Assembly (NCBI RefSeq): GCF_004137085.1
Contig: NZ_QYBC01000002.1
Span: forward strand, 62,001 to 126,000
Reading direction: 5' to 3'
DNA from: Lichenibacterium ramalinae
Lineage (GTDB): Bacteria; Pseudomonadota; Alphaproteobacteria; Rhizobiales; Beijerinckiaceae
DNA: 64,000 bases
The position numbers and the translations under genes are program-made. Of this stretch, positions 28,178 through 37,809 are shown piece after piece (the first letter of the stretch is position 1; the number at the start of each line of letters is the position of its first letter). Below the pieces are notes generated by a model, which saw only the letters and a program-made list of their open reading frames with translations, had not been told where the DNA came from and searched no databases.

Positions 28178-29724
28178 TGGCGCGATCGCGGCGGGATCTC
28201 ATGCTGCTGGCACGCAAGATCACCTCCGCCGCCGCCATGTTGCGCATCCATGGCCTGTCCGAGACCGCCGACCTCGCGCGCATCCGGGCCCGCGAGGCCT
28301 ACGTGGCGCATCGGCCGGTCCCGGCCGACCCGGCCCGGCGGGCCCGCCTTCTGTCGGCGACCTTCAACCGGAACAGCCTCCTCACCGCCGTGACGGTGGC
28401 GCCGGACGACCTCGCCGGGTGCCGCGACGCCGTGCTGGCGCCCTACATGCGCCACCGGTTCGCCGAAGCCGCCGCGGCGGCGGGCCGGCTCGCCACCCTG
28501 ACCCCGCTCGAGACGGCCGTGCTGGCCGACGGCCTGCTCGGCACCTGGGACTTCGCCGCCATCGCCGCCGCCCTGCCGGCCTGGACCCGCACCGTGGCGG
28601 GGACGCCCTTCGCCCGCCGCATCGACCAGACCGGACGTCGCGCGGCGCTACGGCTCGGCCGCCTCGCCGAGGCGGCGCGCGACATCGAGCGGATCGGCGA
28701 CGACGTCGGCAGCCTCGTGCTGCGGGGCGACGTGCTGGACGCGGTGGGGCGGCTCGACGAGGCCGGCCCCGCCTACGAGGCGGCGATCGGGCGCGACGGC
28801 ACGGACCCGGACGCACGCCAGGGCTACGCCTTCCACCTGTTGAAGCGCGGCCGGATCCGCGACGGGCTGGCGAGTTGGAGCGCCGCCGACGCCCTGCTCG
28901 GCACCTACCCGCTCCGCCGGCATCGCCCGCATTGGACCGGAGCGGCGCTCGGGCGGCGGCGGCTGATGGTGCTGTTCGAGCACGGCCTGGGCGACATGCT
29001 CCAGGTCGCGCGCTTCCTGCCGCGCCTGCTGGCGCGCGCGCCCGACGCCACCATCCTGGGCCGCGTGCCGGCGCCGCTGCTGGGCCTCATGGCGCGCAGC
29101 TTTCCCGAGATCCGTTTCGTGTCCGAGGACGCGCGCGAGCCCGATTACGACGTCTTCGTCCCCTCCATGCAGCTCGCCGCCGTCCTCGAAGCCGAGGACC
29201 TCGCGCCGCGCGGCCGCTACATCGACCTCGGCCCGCCGGCGCCCCGCCCCGCGGGCGACCGGCCGCGGATCGGCATCTGCTGGCGGGGCCACCCCCGCCA
29301 GTACGAGCACACGCGCTCGATCCCGCTCGATACCTTCGCGGCGCTGTTCGGCCGGCGCGACGTCGACTTCACGGTGCTGCTGAACCGCCTCACACCGGAG
29401 GAGGCGGCGCGCCTGGCCCGCGAGGACCATGTGGCGGTGCCGTCCATCCGCGACTTCGTCGACCTCGCCGCGCTGGTGGCGTCCTGCGACCTCGTCGTGT
29501 CGGTCGACACCGCCGTGGTGCACCTCGCCGGCGCCGGGGGCGCACCGACGCTCCTGCTGTCGCGCCCCGATTCCTGCTGGCGCTGGGGGGCGGCGGGGCC
29601 TGTCGGGCCCTGGTACGACAGCGTCGAAGTGCTGCGCCACGACGGCGACATGGATTGGCCGCGCCTGCTGGGGACGGCGGCGGATCGCATCCGCGCGCGC
29701 TGCCGCGCCCCGGCCCTGGTGTGA
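28177..29724 (+). CDS. TPR / glycosyltransferase family 9-like protein
   Basis: 515 residues. The N-terminal half (about 60-260) is helical with TPR-like repeats. The C-terminal part (about 265-500) resembles the GT9/ADP-heptose transferase-like module, with FEHGLGDMLQVARFLPRLLA, IGICWRGHPRQYEHTRSIPL and a late VVSVDTAVVHLAGAGGAPTL (donor site). Similar TPR-GT9 proteins occur in surface-glycan and flagellin-glycosylation loci. The start ATG overlaps the wzt-like stop (TGATG); the next gene overlaps its stop by 4 bases (GTGA). Substrate unknown. Confidence 0.8.
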   Translation: MARSRRDLMLLARKITSAAAMLRIHGLSETADLARIRAREAYVAHRPVPADPARRARLLSATFNRNSLLTAVTVAPDDLAGCRDAVLAPYMRHRFAEAAAAAGRLATLTPLETAVLADGLLGTWDFAAIAAALPAWTRTVAGTPFARRIDQTGRRAALRLGRLAEAARDIERIGDDVGSLVLRGDVLDAVGRLDEAGPAYEAAIGRDGTDPDARQGYAFHLLKRGRIRDGLASWSAADALLGTYPLRRHRPHWTGAALGRRRLMVLFEHGLGDMLQVARFLPRLLARAPDATILGRVPAPLLGLMARSFPEIRFVSEDAREPDYDVFVPSMQLAAVLEAEDLAPRGRYIDLGPPAPRPAGDRPRIGICWRGHPRQYEHTRSIPLDTFAALFGRRDVDFTVLLNRLTPEEAARLAREDHVAVPSIRDFVDLAALVASCDLVVSVDTAVVHLAGAGGAPTLLLSRPDSCWRWGAAGPVGPWYDSVEVLRHDGDMDWPRLLGTAADRIRARCRAPALV

Positions 29725-31631
29725 CGGCGCCGGACAGGGGGGCGGAGGGGCCCTGGCGGGTCTCGCCGCAGTTCCGCGTCGCCGTCCTGACCGGGATCGG
29801 CGACCTCGGCGGGGCGGCGGCGGCGGCGCGACTGACCGGAAGCCTTACCGGGGCCGGCCTTCCCCTGGCGGAAGCCCGCGCGGTGCCGCCCGGCGGCCTC
29901 GGGGCGGCGTTGAAGCGGGCCACCGCAGCGGGCATGGACCTTCTAGTGGTCGAAGCCCGAACGGTGCTGTCGGCGCAGGCGGCGGCCGAACTGCGCCGCG
30001 TCGCCGACCTCGACCCCATGGTCGCCGCCGCCGTGCCGCGCTTCGCCGCCGTGCCGGGGCCGCCGCACCCCGGCGCCGCACCGGCGCTCGATTACGGCCT
30101 GCTGCCCGACGCCCGCGCCACCTACATCAAGGCATCGGCCCTGGCGCTCGTCGCCGGCAACGCGCCCGCCGCCGACGGGCCCGACGACCTCGTGGCACCC
30201 CTGCTCGCCCTGAACCGCCTGGGGTTCCGCGTCGCCGTGGCGGGACGGGCCGAGGCCCTGCATCCGGACGGGCCCGCCATGGCGGCACCCGATACGATCC
30301 CCGCCGCGTGGCGCCCCGCCCTGCTGCGTCAGCGGGCCGCCGCGCCGGCCCGGGCCGACGCGCTGATGCGCGGGCTGGAGCCGGGCGCCGACGGGCGGCT
30401 CAGGGTGGCGTTCGACCTCAGCCATGCCGGGCCGGGACACAGCGGCACCACCGGTCTCGCCCGTGCGCTCGTGGCCCGCGCCGCGGCGCGGTGGGCCGAC
30501 CTCGCCCTCACGGTCGTCGCCACCCCGGAAGCCTTCGCGGCCCATTTCGCCGACCTCGGGCCGGTCGTGACGCGGGCCGATCCGGCAGACCGCGACGTCT
30601 ACGCGGCGCTGATCCGCCTGGGCCAACCCTTCCTGTGGCGCGAGATCGACGCGGCGGTGCGGCGGGCGCCCGTGCTGGTCCTGGTGCTGCTCGACACGAT
30701 CGGGTTCGACTGCCAGCGCGACGCGCCGGACGAACTCGACGCGCTGTGGCGCTTCTGCCTGGCCCAGGCGGACGGCATCCTCTTCAACAGCGGCTTCACG
30801 GCGCGCCAGTTCGCGCGCCGCTTCGACCCCCCGGCCTGTCCCGCCGCCATCTCGCTCCATTCGCTGGCGCTGGCCGATTACCGGCTCGGGCCCGTGCCGG
30901 ACGCGCCGCGTGACGGCACCGTCCTGGTCATCGGCAATGCCATGCCGCACAAGCGCCTGCACGAGACCGCCTCGGCCCTGGCTCGGGCGGGACTCGCCCG
31001 CCCCGTCGCGGTGCTGGGGCTGCCCCCCGGGGCCGTGCCGGGGGTCGACGCCCGCCCATCGGGCGGCATCACGGCGGCCGAGATGACGGCGCTCTACGGA
31101 GCGGCGCGGGTCGTGGTCTATCCGTCGGTCTACGAGGGCTTCGGCTTTCCCATCCTCGACGCCCTGGCGCATCGCCGGCCCATCCTGGTGCGCGACCTGC
31201 CGCCCTATGCCGAGATCGCCGGGGGGCTGCCCGAGCGGGCCAACATCCACGTCTTCTCCGACGAGGCAGACCTGCTGCGCCGCTTGGCCGATCCTCCGAC
31301 CTGGAGCGAGGTGCGGGCGGACGGGCCGGCGCGCGACTGGGACGATGCCACCGACGACCTCCGCGCCACCCTGGACCGCGCCATCGCCGGCGCCGACAGG
31401 GCTCGGGTGGTCCGCCGTATCGATGCGCTGCGCGGCCGAATGAGCTACATGCGGGCCCGGGCCTTCGGCGACGCCGAGGGTGCCGACGACCTCGACCGGC
31501 TGGCCTGGCTGTCGGGCCGCCTGGTGCAGGGCGGCGTGCTCTGGCTGGGCCGCCATATCCCGGGCACCCGCGCCCTGCTGGCCGCCGCCCACCGCGGCCT
31601 CGACCGGCTGAAGCGGGCGAGCGGGCGGTGA
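29721..31631 (+). CDS. Glycosyltransferase family 4-like protein with novel N-terminal region
   Basis: 636 residues. GTG start with a GTGA overlap. The C-terminal 400 residues are a GT-B fold glycosyltransferase of family 4: FDLSHAGPGHSGTTGLARAL at about residue 233, a VIGNAMPHKRLHETASALA nucleotide-domain start, and YPSVYEGFGFPILDALA, where the usual E-x7-E motif reads E-x7-D. The first about 220 residues do not match a family I recognise. It probably adds a sugar to the exported glycan. Confidence 0.82.
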   Translation: MTAPDRGAEGPWRVSPQFRVAVLTGIGDLGGAAAAARLTGSLTGAGLPLAEARAVPPGGLGAALKRATAAGMDLLVVEARTVLSAQAAAELRRVADLDPMVAAAVPRFAAVPGPPHPGAAPALDYGLLPDARATYIKASALALVAGNAPAADGPDDLVAPLLALNRLGFRVAVAGRAEALHPDGPAMAAPDTIPAAWRPALLRQRAAAPARADALMRGLEPGADGRLRVAFDLSHAGPGHSGTTGLARALVARAAARWADLALTVVATPEAFAAHFADLGPVVTRADPADRDVYAALIRLGQPFLWREIDAAVRRAPVLVLVLLDTIGFDCQRDAPDELDALWRFCLAQADGILFNSGFTARQFARRFDPPACPAAISLHSLALADYRLGPVPDAPRDGTVLVIGNAMPHKRLHETASALARAGLARPVAVLGLPPGAVPGVDARPSGGITAAEMTALYGAARVVVYPSVYEGFGFPILDALAHRRPILVRDLPPYAEIAGGLPERANIHVFSDEADLLRRLADPPTWSEVRADGPARDWDDATDDLRATLDRAIAGADRARVVRRIDALRGRMSYMRARAFGDAEGADDLDRLAWLSGRLVQGGVLWLGRHIPGTRALLAAAHRGLDRLKRASGR

Positions 31632-32488
31632 CGCGCCTGCGCGACCGGTTGCCGCGCCGGCTCCGGAGCGCGCTGGGCACGGCCGGCCGCCGGGGCTTCT
31701 CCGCCCTGGCCGGACCGTTCCAGCCGTCCGTGCCGGCCGGGCGGATCCTGGCGCTCTGCCATTGCCACCACGCCGACCTCGTGCCGGAACTCGCCGCCTG
31801 CCTGCTGGCCCTGCCCCGCGGCGCGGCCGTGCACGTGTCGTCGAGCGACCCCGACGTCTTCGCCGCCTGGGAGCCCTTCCGCGGCCGGTCGCGCGCGGCG
31901 ATCGCATTCTATGCCGTGGAGAACCGCGGCCGCGACCTCCTGCCCTTCTTCACGCTGGCCGGCCGGCTCGCCATCGCCCCCGACGCCGCCGTGCTGAAGA
32001 TCCACGGCAAGCGCAGCGCCTATTCCGACCAGGGCGAGTGGTGGCGGCGGGACACGTTGCGCGGCCTGCTGCCCGGCCCCTTCGCGGCGGCGCGCGCCCT
32101 GTCGCGCTTCGACGCCGACCCCCGCCTCGCCCTGCTCGGCGCGCCGGGTTCCTTCATCGCCAACCCGGCCTATTGGGGCGGCAACCGCCCCGAGGTCGGC
32201 CGCTTGATGGGGGGCGTCGCCGGCCTCGCGATCGCCGACACGGACCTCGCCTTCATCGCCGGCACCATGTTCTGGATGCGCGGCGGCTTCCTGTCGGCGC
32301 TGCTGCCCCACGTCGACGCGAGCCTGTTCGAGCCCGAGCCCATCGCGCGGGACGGGACGCACGCCCATGCGCTGGAGCGGGTCATCGGCATGGCGGCCCT
32401 GGCCTGGGGGTGGCACATCGGCGAGACCGACGCCGCGGCCCCGTTGACGCGCGAAGCGGCGCGCCACCGGACGGTGCCGTACATCTGA
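31628..32488 (+). CDS. Rhamnan synthesis F (RgpF) family protein
   Basis: 286 residues. Motifs of the RgpF family: AFYAVENRGRDLLPFFTLAG, VLKIHGKRSAY, and a middle LLGAPGSFIANPAYWG followed by FIAGTMFWMRG. RgpF-type proteins work in rhamnose-rich or O-antigen polysaccharide synthesis, acting as glycosyltransferases in some species. GTG start in a GTGA overlap with the GT4 gene. Last gene of the operon; the convergent kinase gene ends 26 bp later. Confidence 0.85.
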   Translation: MTRLRDRLPRRLRSALGTAGRRGFSALAGPFQPSVPAGRILALCHCHHADLVPELAACLLALPRGAAVHVSSSDPDVFAAWEPFRGRSRAAIAFYAVENRGRDLLPFFTLAGRLAIAPDAAVLKIHGKRSAYSDQGEWWRRDTLRGLLPGPFAAARALSRFDADPRLALLGAPGSFIANPAYWGGNRPEVGRLMGGVAGLAIADTDLAFIAGTMFWMRGGFLSALLPHVDASLFEPEPIARDGTHAHALERVIGMAALAWGWHIGETDAAAPLTREAARHRTVPYI

Positions 32489-32514
32489 GAAAAGGCCCGG
32501 CGCGGTCCTTCCCG

Positions 32515-34152
32515 TCAGCCCGCCGGGGCGAGGCGGCGGGCCCAGAGCAGCACCTTGGCGGCGAGGTCGTCCGCGCCGAAGGGCTTGGTGAGGTGGTCGT
32601 CCATGCCGGCGGCGCGGCACAACGCGAGCTGTTCGGGGAACACGTTGGCGGTGAGGGCCACGATCGGCACGCTGCCGGCCGGGCCGCCGAGGGCGCGGAT
32701 GCGCCGCGTGGCGTCGAGGCCGCCGAGGACCGGCATCTCCATGTCCATCAGCACCAGGGCATAGTCACGGCGCGCGACCGCCGCGACGGCGGCGAGGCCG
32801 TCGCCGACCACGTCGACCTCGGCGCCGAGCGGCTCCAGCAGCTGCAGGGCCAGCTTCTGGTTCAGCGACACGTCCTCGGCCAGCAGCACGGCGGACCCCT
32901 TCAGCGCGTCGCGCGTCGTGTCCGGCGACCGCCCCCCGACGCTTGCCGGCGCCTGCGGTACGGGATCGGGCGCGGGCGGCAGCGACAGGGAGACGGTGAA
33001 GCGCGCGCCGGCGCCCGGGGCCGACACCACCGTGATGACCCCGCCCATGGCTTCGACGAGGCTCTTCGAGATGGCGAGCCCGAGCCCCGTGCCGCCGAAG
33101 CGGCGCGCGATGGTGCCGTCGGCCTGGGCGAAGCGCTGGAACAGCCGCGGGATGCCGTCGCTGGCGATGCCGACGCCGCTGTCGACGACCACGAAAGTCA
33201 GCGCCACGGGCCGCCCCTCCGCCCCGCCCTCGGCGCCGAGGCTCACCCGCACCGTACCGGCTTCGGTGAACTTCACGGCATTGGCGAGCAGGTTCAGCAG
33301 CACTTGCCGCAGCCGGTCGGGGTCGCCCATCACGGGACCCAGGGGCGTGCCGGGCAGCTCGACGGCGAGGGCCAGGCCCTTCCGGTCGGCGTCGGGCCGC
33401 ACCAGGGCGGCGGCGTCCTCGACGAGCCGGGCCGCCGAGAAAGGACGCGCGTCGAGCCGCACCGCACCGCTGCCGAGCTTGGCCAGGTCGAGGGCGTCGC
33501 CCACGATGGTCAGCAGGCCCCGGCTGGCCTCCTCGATCCGCTCCAGGCTGCGGAGCGCGCGGTCGTCGCCCGCCCCGTCCCGTCGCAGGATCTCGGCGAA
33601 GCCCACGATGCCGTTGAGCGGGGTGCGCAGCTCGTGGCTGAGGTCGGCGAGCAACTCCGTGCGTGACTCCGCCAGCGCCTCGGCACTCTCGACGGCCCGC
33701 CGCCCCGCGAGCGCGTCGCCGGCCAGCACCGCCATATCCTCCAGGCGCCGGATGTCGCGCCCGGAGGGCGAGGGCCGCGGATCCGTGTCGATGGCGCAGA
33801 CCACGCCGATGAGCGCACCGTCCCGCCCCGACACGGGCGTGCCGGCGTAGAAGCCCGGAGCCGTCGGCAGGAGCTGCTCGAACGGCCCCAGTCCGTCACG
33901 CCCGAGGTCGGGCATCACCCGCGTGTGCGGGTCCGTCAGGGGCTCGACGGCCGGGACGCCGCGCCGGGCCGCATCGGGGTCGAGCCCGACCTGGGCCACG
34001 ATCCGAGCCTCGCCCGCGTCGAAGAGCGCCAGGACGGCGATGGGGGCCTCGAGCAGGTCCGCCACGAGCGCGACGAGGCGGTCCAGCACAGGGTCGCGGA
34101 CCAGCGGCCCTTCGGCCTGCCACGCCTTCACCGGTTCCACGCCATCCGACAT
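32515..34152 (-). CDS. Soluble hybrid sensor histidine kinase (GAF-HisKA-HATPase-REC)
   Basis: 545 residues, no membrane helix. An N-terminal GAF domain (about 18-152) is followed by HisKA with H173 in [10 protein letters not shown], a HATPase with N291 ([13 protein letters not shown]), DSGVGI near 324 and GGTGLGL near 353, and a C-terminal receiver with D470 (LMDMEMP) and K523. Cytoplasmic sensing is implied. No partner regulator is adjacent. Start ATG 34152 has GAGGG 9 bases upstream; ATGs at 34191/34194 are possible earlier starts. Its PhyR-phosphorylating ability is doubtful because the HisKA box is not of the HWE type. Confidence 0.88.
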   Translation of the reverse strand: MSDGVEPVKAWQAEGPLVRDPVLDRLVALVADLLEAPIAVLALFDAGEARIVAQVGLDPDAARRGVPAVEPLTDPHTRVMPDLGRDGLGPFEQLLPTAPGFYAGTPVSGRDGALIGVVCAIDTDPRPSPSGRDIRRLEDMAVLAGDALAGRRAVESAEALAESRTELLADLSHELRTPLNGIVGFAEILRRDGAGDDRALRSLERIEEASRGLLTIVGDALDLAKLGSGAVRLDARPFSAARLVEDAAALVRPDADRKGLALAVELPGTPLGPVMGDPDRLRQVLLNLLANAVKFTEAGTVRVSLGAEGGAEGRPVALTFVVVDSGVGIASDGIPRLFQRFAQADGTIARRFGGTGLGLAISKSLVEAMGGVITVVSAPGAGARFTVSLSLPPAPDPVPQAPASVGGRSPDTTRDALKGSAVLLAEDVSLNQKLALQLLEPLGAEVDVVGDGLAAVAAVARRDYALVLMDMEMPVLGGLDATRRIRALGGPAGSVPIVALTANVFPEQLALCRAAGMDDHLTKPFGADDLAAKVLLWARRLAPAG

Positions 34153-34431
34153 CCACAGCGGCCCTCGACGCGGATCCCGATCCGCACCCATCATCCTTCG
34201 CGGATATCTGTCGCTTTTGTGAGAAAAAAACGTGGTTTTCCAAAGCCGTCGACTCTCTTCCCCGGACATGGTGTCGCAGTCGGGCGCGGCCGCGGCCCAT
34301 CTGCCGACCAGGCCCGGGGGGAAGCGGCCGGGAGAAGCGGCCGGGAGAACTGGCCAAGACGGGCGCGACGCGGTAACCCCAGGCGGGTGACGGCGACCCC
34401 TCACCGGCCCCGGCCTGCCCTCGAGTGTCCC
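34153..34431. other. 279-bp divergent intergenic region
   Basis: Between the hybrid kinase and rdgB. It contains an AT-rich patch at about 34206-34245 (a run of seven A) that is probably the promoter zone for one or both genes, and a 13-bp direct repeat, gaagcggccggga, in two tandem copies at 34321-34346. No gene is supported. Confidence 0.5.
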
Positions 34432-35070
34432 ATGCGCGATCCAACCCTGACCCGCCTCGTGATCGCCACGCACAATGCCGGAAAGATCGCGGAATTCCGC
34501 GACCTGCTCGCCCCCTACGGCGTCACGGCGCTGTCGGCCGGCGACCTCGGCCTGCCCGAGCCCGACGAGACCGGCACGAGCTTCGCCGCCAATGCGCGGC
34601 TGAAGGCCGAAGCCGCGGTGCGAGGCACCGGCCTGCCGGCGCTCGCCGACGATTCCGGCCTCTGCGTGGAAGCGCTGGACGGCGCGCCCGGCATCTATTC
34701 GGCGCGCTGGGCCGGCCCCGACAAGGACTTTTCCGGCGCGATGGCCCGGATCGACGCGATGCTGACGGAACGCGGGGCCACGGACGCCGCCGCGCGACGC
34801 GCCCACTTCACCGCGGCGCTGGCCGTCGTCTGGCCGGACGGGCGATGCGAGGCGGTCGAAAGCCATGTGCACGGCGTCATCGTCCATCCGCCGCGCGGCG
34901 ACAGGGGCTTCGGCTACGACCCCAGCTTCCTGCCCGACGGGCACGGCCGCACCTTCGGCGAGATGTCGGCCGAGGAAAAGCACGGCCTGCCGGCCGACGG
35001 GGGCGAAGCGCTGTCCCACAGGGCCCGCGCCTTCCAGATCCTGGCGGCGCGCCTGTTCGGGGCCCCGTGA
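34432..35070 (+). CDS. rdgB: Non-canonical purine NTP pyrophosphatase (RdgB/HAM1)
   Basis: 212 residues. Hydrolyses dITP, ITP and XTP to keep deaminated purines out of nucleic acids. HAM1 motifs: [20 protein letters not shown] at the N-terminus, [26 protein letters not shown] (split by standard loops) in the centre, and [10 protein letters not shown] with the C-terminal SHRARAF. Followed 66 bp later by hemW, an arrangement common in proteobacteria. Confidence 0.96.
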   Translation: MRDPTLTRLVIATHNAGKIAEFRDLLAPYGVTALSAGDLGLPEPDETGTSFAANARLKAEAAVRGTGLPALADDSGLCVEALDGAPGIYSARWAGPDKDFSGAMARIDAMLTERGATDAAARRAHFTAALAVVWPDGRCEAVESHVHGVIVHPPRGDRGFGYDPSFLPDGHGRTFGEMSAEEKHGLPADGGEALSHRARAFQILAARLFGAP

Positions 35071-35136
35071 CGACGCGGACCGCCCCGGTTTTGTTTGCCG
35101 CGTGACCCGCGCCCCCGCGCCGTGCGATAAGGCGGC

Positions 35137-36300
35137 ATGACTGCCCTCGGCTCACCCGACCCCGGTTTCGGCATCTACGTCCATTGGCCGTTCTGCCTGT
35201 CGAAATGCCCCTACTGCGACTTCAACAGCCACGTCCGCCAGGCCCCGGTGGACGAGGCCCGCTTCCTTTCGGCCTTTCGGCAGGAGCTGGCGCATCGCGC
35301 CGCCCTGACGCCGGGCCGCAGGGTGCGGTCGGTGTTCTTCGGCGGCGGCACGCCTTCGCTGATGCGGCCCGCGACGGTCGGCAGCATCCTCGACGCCATC
35401 GGAGGCCATTGGGAGGTCGAGGCCGATGCCGAGGTGACGCTCGAGGCCAACCCGACCAGCGTCGAAGCGACGCGCTTCCAAGGCTACCGCGCGGCGGGCA
35501 TCAACCGCGTGTCGCTCGGCGTGCAGGCGCTGAACGACCCCGACCTCAAGGCGCTGGGCCGGCTTCACAGCGCCGACGAGGCCCTCGCCGCAGTGGCGAT
35601 CGCGGCCCGCCACTTCGAGCGCTTCTCCTTCGACCTGATGTACGCCCGCCCGGGGCAGACGGCGAACGCCTGGAAGGCCGAGCTCCACGGCGCCATCGAC
35701 CGGGCCGCCGAGCACCTGTCGCTCTACCAGCTCACCATCGAGCCCGACACGATGTTCGAACGGCTCTACAAGGCCGGCAAGCTCGCCGTGCCGGACCCCG
35801 AGCAGGCCCGCGTGCTGTGGGAAGTCACCCAGGAGCTGACGGCGGCCCGCGGCCTGCCGGCCTACGAGGTTTCGAACCACGCCAGGCCCGGCGCCGAGTC
35901 GCGCCACAACCTCGTCTACTGGCGCTACGGCGAATATGCCGGGGTCGGCCCCGGCGCCCATGGCCGCATCCTGACGCCCGACGGGCGGCGCGCGCATTCG
36001 ACCGAACGGCATCCCGAGATGTGGCTGACCGTGGTGGAGGGCGAGGGCCACGGCCTCGTGGCGGACGAGGGCCTGTCGTCCGAGGAACAGGGCGACGAGT
36101 TCCTGCTGATGGGGCTGCGCCTCGCCGAGGGGATCGATCCCGCCCGCTTCGCCGCCCTGGCGGGCCGGACGATCGACGGCACGCGCGTCGCCAGCCTGAT
36201 CGGCGACGGCCTCGTCGAGCGATCCTCGACGGGCCGGCTGCGCGTCACCCGCGAAGGATTTCCGGTGCTCGACATGGTGGTGGCGGACCTCGCCGCCTGA
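35137..36300 (+). CDS. hemW: Radical SAM heme chaperone HemW
   Basis: 387 residues. It resembles oxygen-independent coproporphyrinogen III oxidase (HemN) but is of the HemW type: the Cys-x3-Cys-x2-Cys motif CLSKCPYC (24-31) lies near the N-terminus, and GGGTPSLM and the QLTIEPDT region follow. HemW binds heme and helps insert it into hemoproteins. The ATG has AAGG upstream. It is the downstream partner of rdgB. Confidence 0.92.
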   Translation: MTALGSPDPGFGIYVHWPFCLSKCPYCDFNSHVRQAPVDEARFLSAFRQELAHRAALTPGRRVRSVFFGGGTPSLMRPATVGSILDAIGGHWEVEADAEVTLEANPTSVEATRFQGYRAAGINRVSLGVQALNDPDLKALGRLHSADEALAAVAIAARHFERFSFDLMYARPGQTANAWKAELHGAIDRAAEHLSLYQLTIEPDTMFERLYKAGKLAVPDPEQARVLWEVTQELTAARGLPAYEVSNHARPGAESRHNLVYWRYGEYAGVGPGAHGRILTPDGRRAHSTERHPEMWLTVVEGEGHGLVADEGLSSEEQGDEFLLMGLRLAEGIDPARFAALAGRTIDGTRVASLIGDGLVERSSTGRLRVTREGFPVLDMVVADLAA

Positions 36301-36435
36301 AGCAGGATCGGCTGTCTCGGAAGCCCCGACACCACTCCGTCGAGCCTGCTCGGAGACCGGCGGACGGAAACCCGACCGGTCGCTCCATCCGCGATGCGGG
36401 CGACCGCCCCGGTGTCGCAGGACGGGGACGGGTCT
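36301..36435. other. 135-bp convergent gap
   Basis: Between hemW and folK stop codons. I see no strong terminator hairpin. Confidence 0.3.
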
Positions 36436-36939
36436 TCAGCTCTCGCCGGACAGCCGCACGATCCCCGCCACGTCGGCCCGCGCCGCGGCATCGGCGATCC
36501 GGACGCCGCGGATGATGCGCTCGGGCACGAGTTCGGCCAGCGGCACCAGCACGAAGCCGCGGTTCAGCACGTCGCGGTGCGGCAGGGTCAGCTCGGGCGT
36601 GTCGACGCTGTCCTCGCCCCGGTACAGGATGTCGATGTCGATGACCCGTGGCCCCCAGCGCACCGTCTCGACGCGGCCGAGCGCCACCTCGACAGCCTTG
36701 ACGCGGCGCAACAGGTCGCGGGGCGGCAGGGCCGTCATCCCGACCGCACAGGCATTGACGAACCAGTCCTGCGGCACACCTCCCCAGGGCGGCGTGCGGT
36801 AGAGCGTGGACAGGCGGAGGTCGCGGGCGATGCCGGCGGCCTCCAGCAGGCGCGCCGCCCGGGCCACGTTGTCGACCTTGTCGCCGACGTTGCTGCCGAA
36901 CTGGAACGCGACCTCGACGGCCCCGCGCAGGCGGCTCAC
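36436..36939 (-). CDS. folK: 2-amino-4-hydroxy-6-hydroxymethyldihydropteridine diphosphokinase
   Basis: 167 residues. Transfers pyrophosphate from ATP to the pterin in folate synthesis. FGSNVGD (14-20), the loop RTPPWGG and the RWGPRVIDIDILY motif with its metal-binding Asp pair are diagnostic. Start GTG 36939 overlaps the folP stop as GTGA, giving coupled translation. folB, often encoded between folP and folK, is not here. Confidence 0.93.
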   Translation of the reverse strand: MSRLRGAVEVAFQFGSNVGDKVDNVARAARLLEAAGIARDLRLSTLYRTPPWGGVPQDWFVNACAVGMTALPPRDLLRRVKAVEVALGRVETVRWGPRVIDIDILYRGEDSVDTPELTLPHRDVLNRGFVLVPLAELVPERIIRGVRIADAAARADVAGIVRLSGES

Positions 36940-37772
36940 GGCCGATCTCCGGTCGGCAGGATCGCGCCGAAGACCTTCAGGGCCGCCACGTGGTCGGCGA
37001 CGTCGTGCACCCGGAAGATCGCCGCGCCCGCCGCCGCGGCGGCGAGGTTGGCGGCCAGGGTCTCGACGCCGCGGCGCTCGACCGGCGCCCCCGTGATGGC
37101 GCCGAGGAAACGCTTCTTCGACAGGCCCACCAGCACCGGCAGGCCGAAGGCGGCGCGCAGGCGGGGGATGGCCCGGATGGCGTCGACCTGTTGGGCTTGC
37201 GTCTTGCCGAAGCCGATGCCCGGGTCGAGCACGATGCGGTGAAGGCGCACGCCGGCCTCCGCCGCCAGGGCGAGGGAGCGGTCGAAGAAGCGCAGCATGT
37301 CCTCGCCGACGTCGAGCGCGGGATCGACGGCGTGCCGGTTGTGCATCAGCACGGCGCCGGCCTCCTGGGCCGCCACGCAGGCGGCCATGCGGGCGTCGCC
37401 CTGGAAGCCCCAGATGTCGTTGACCACGGCGACACCCGCGGACAGGGCCAGGGCCGCCACCTCGGGCTTGGTCGTGTCGACCGACAGCGGCACGCTCACG
37501 CGCGCCGCCAGCGCGGCGACGGCAGGGCCGATGCGCCGCCATTCTTCCTCGGCCGGCACCGGCGTGAAGCCGGGCCGGGTCGATTCGCCGCCGACATCGA
37601 GCAGGGCGGCGCCCTCCGCCACCAGGGCCTCGCCGCGCGCCACCGGATCGGCGTCGTGCCGGCCGCCGTCGGAGAAGGAATCGGGCGTGACGTTGAGGAT
37701 GCCCATGACGGGGCGGAGCGCCTCGGCCCCGGCGAGCAGGCGGTCGAGGCCGGCCGCGACGGCGGGCGTCAA
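36936..37772 (-). CDS. folP: Dihydropteroate synthase
   Basis: 278 residues. Condenses the pterin pyrophosphate with p-aminobenzoate; sulfonamide target. MGILNVTPDSFSDGG (23-37), LLDVGGESTRPG and the GIGFGKTQAQ loop are the family's signatures. TTG start, 37 bases downstream of the rpoN stop. Probably co-transcribed with rpoN and folK. Confidence 0.95.
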   Translation of the reverse strand: MTPAVAAGLDRLLAGAEALRPVMGILNVTPDSFSDGGRHDADPVARGEALVAEGAALLDVGGESTRPGFTPVPAEEEWRRIGPAVAALAARVSVPLSVDTTKPEVAALALSAGVAVVNDIWGFQGDARMAACVAAQEAGAVLMHNRHAVDPALDVGEDMLRFFDRSLALAAEAGVRLHRIVLDPGIGFGKTQAQQVDAIRAIPRLRAAFGLPVLVGLSKKRFLGAITGAPVERRGVETLAANLAAAAAGAAIFRVHDVADHVAALKVFGAILPTGDRP

Positions 37773-37809
37773 GGCCGGGGGCCTCGTCGGAGAGCGGGAC
37801 CCGTCATGC

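Noticed and set aside
28419-31631. A 1070-residue plus-strand frame ending at the GT4 stop
   Set aside because: The first about 430 residues overlap the TPR-GT9 gene in another frame and are low-complexity shadow. GTG 29721 in a GTGA overlap gives the natural start.
32515-35019. An 834-residue form of the hybrid kinase extending back over rdgB
   Set aside because: The extra residues are antisense to rdgB and have no domain character.
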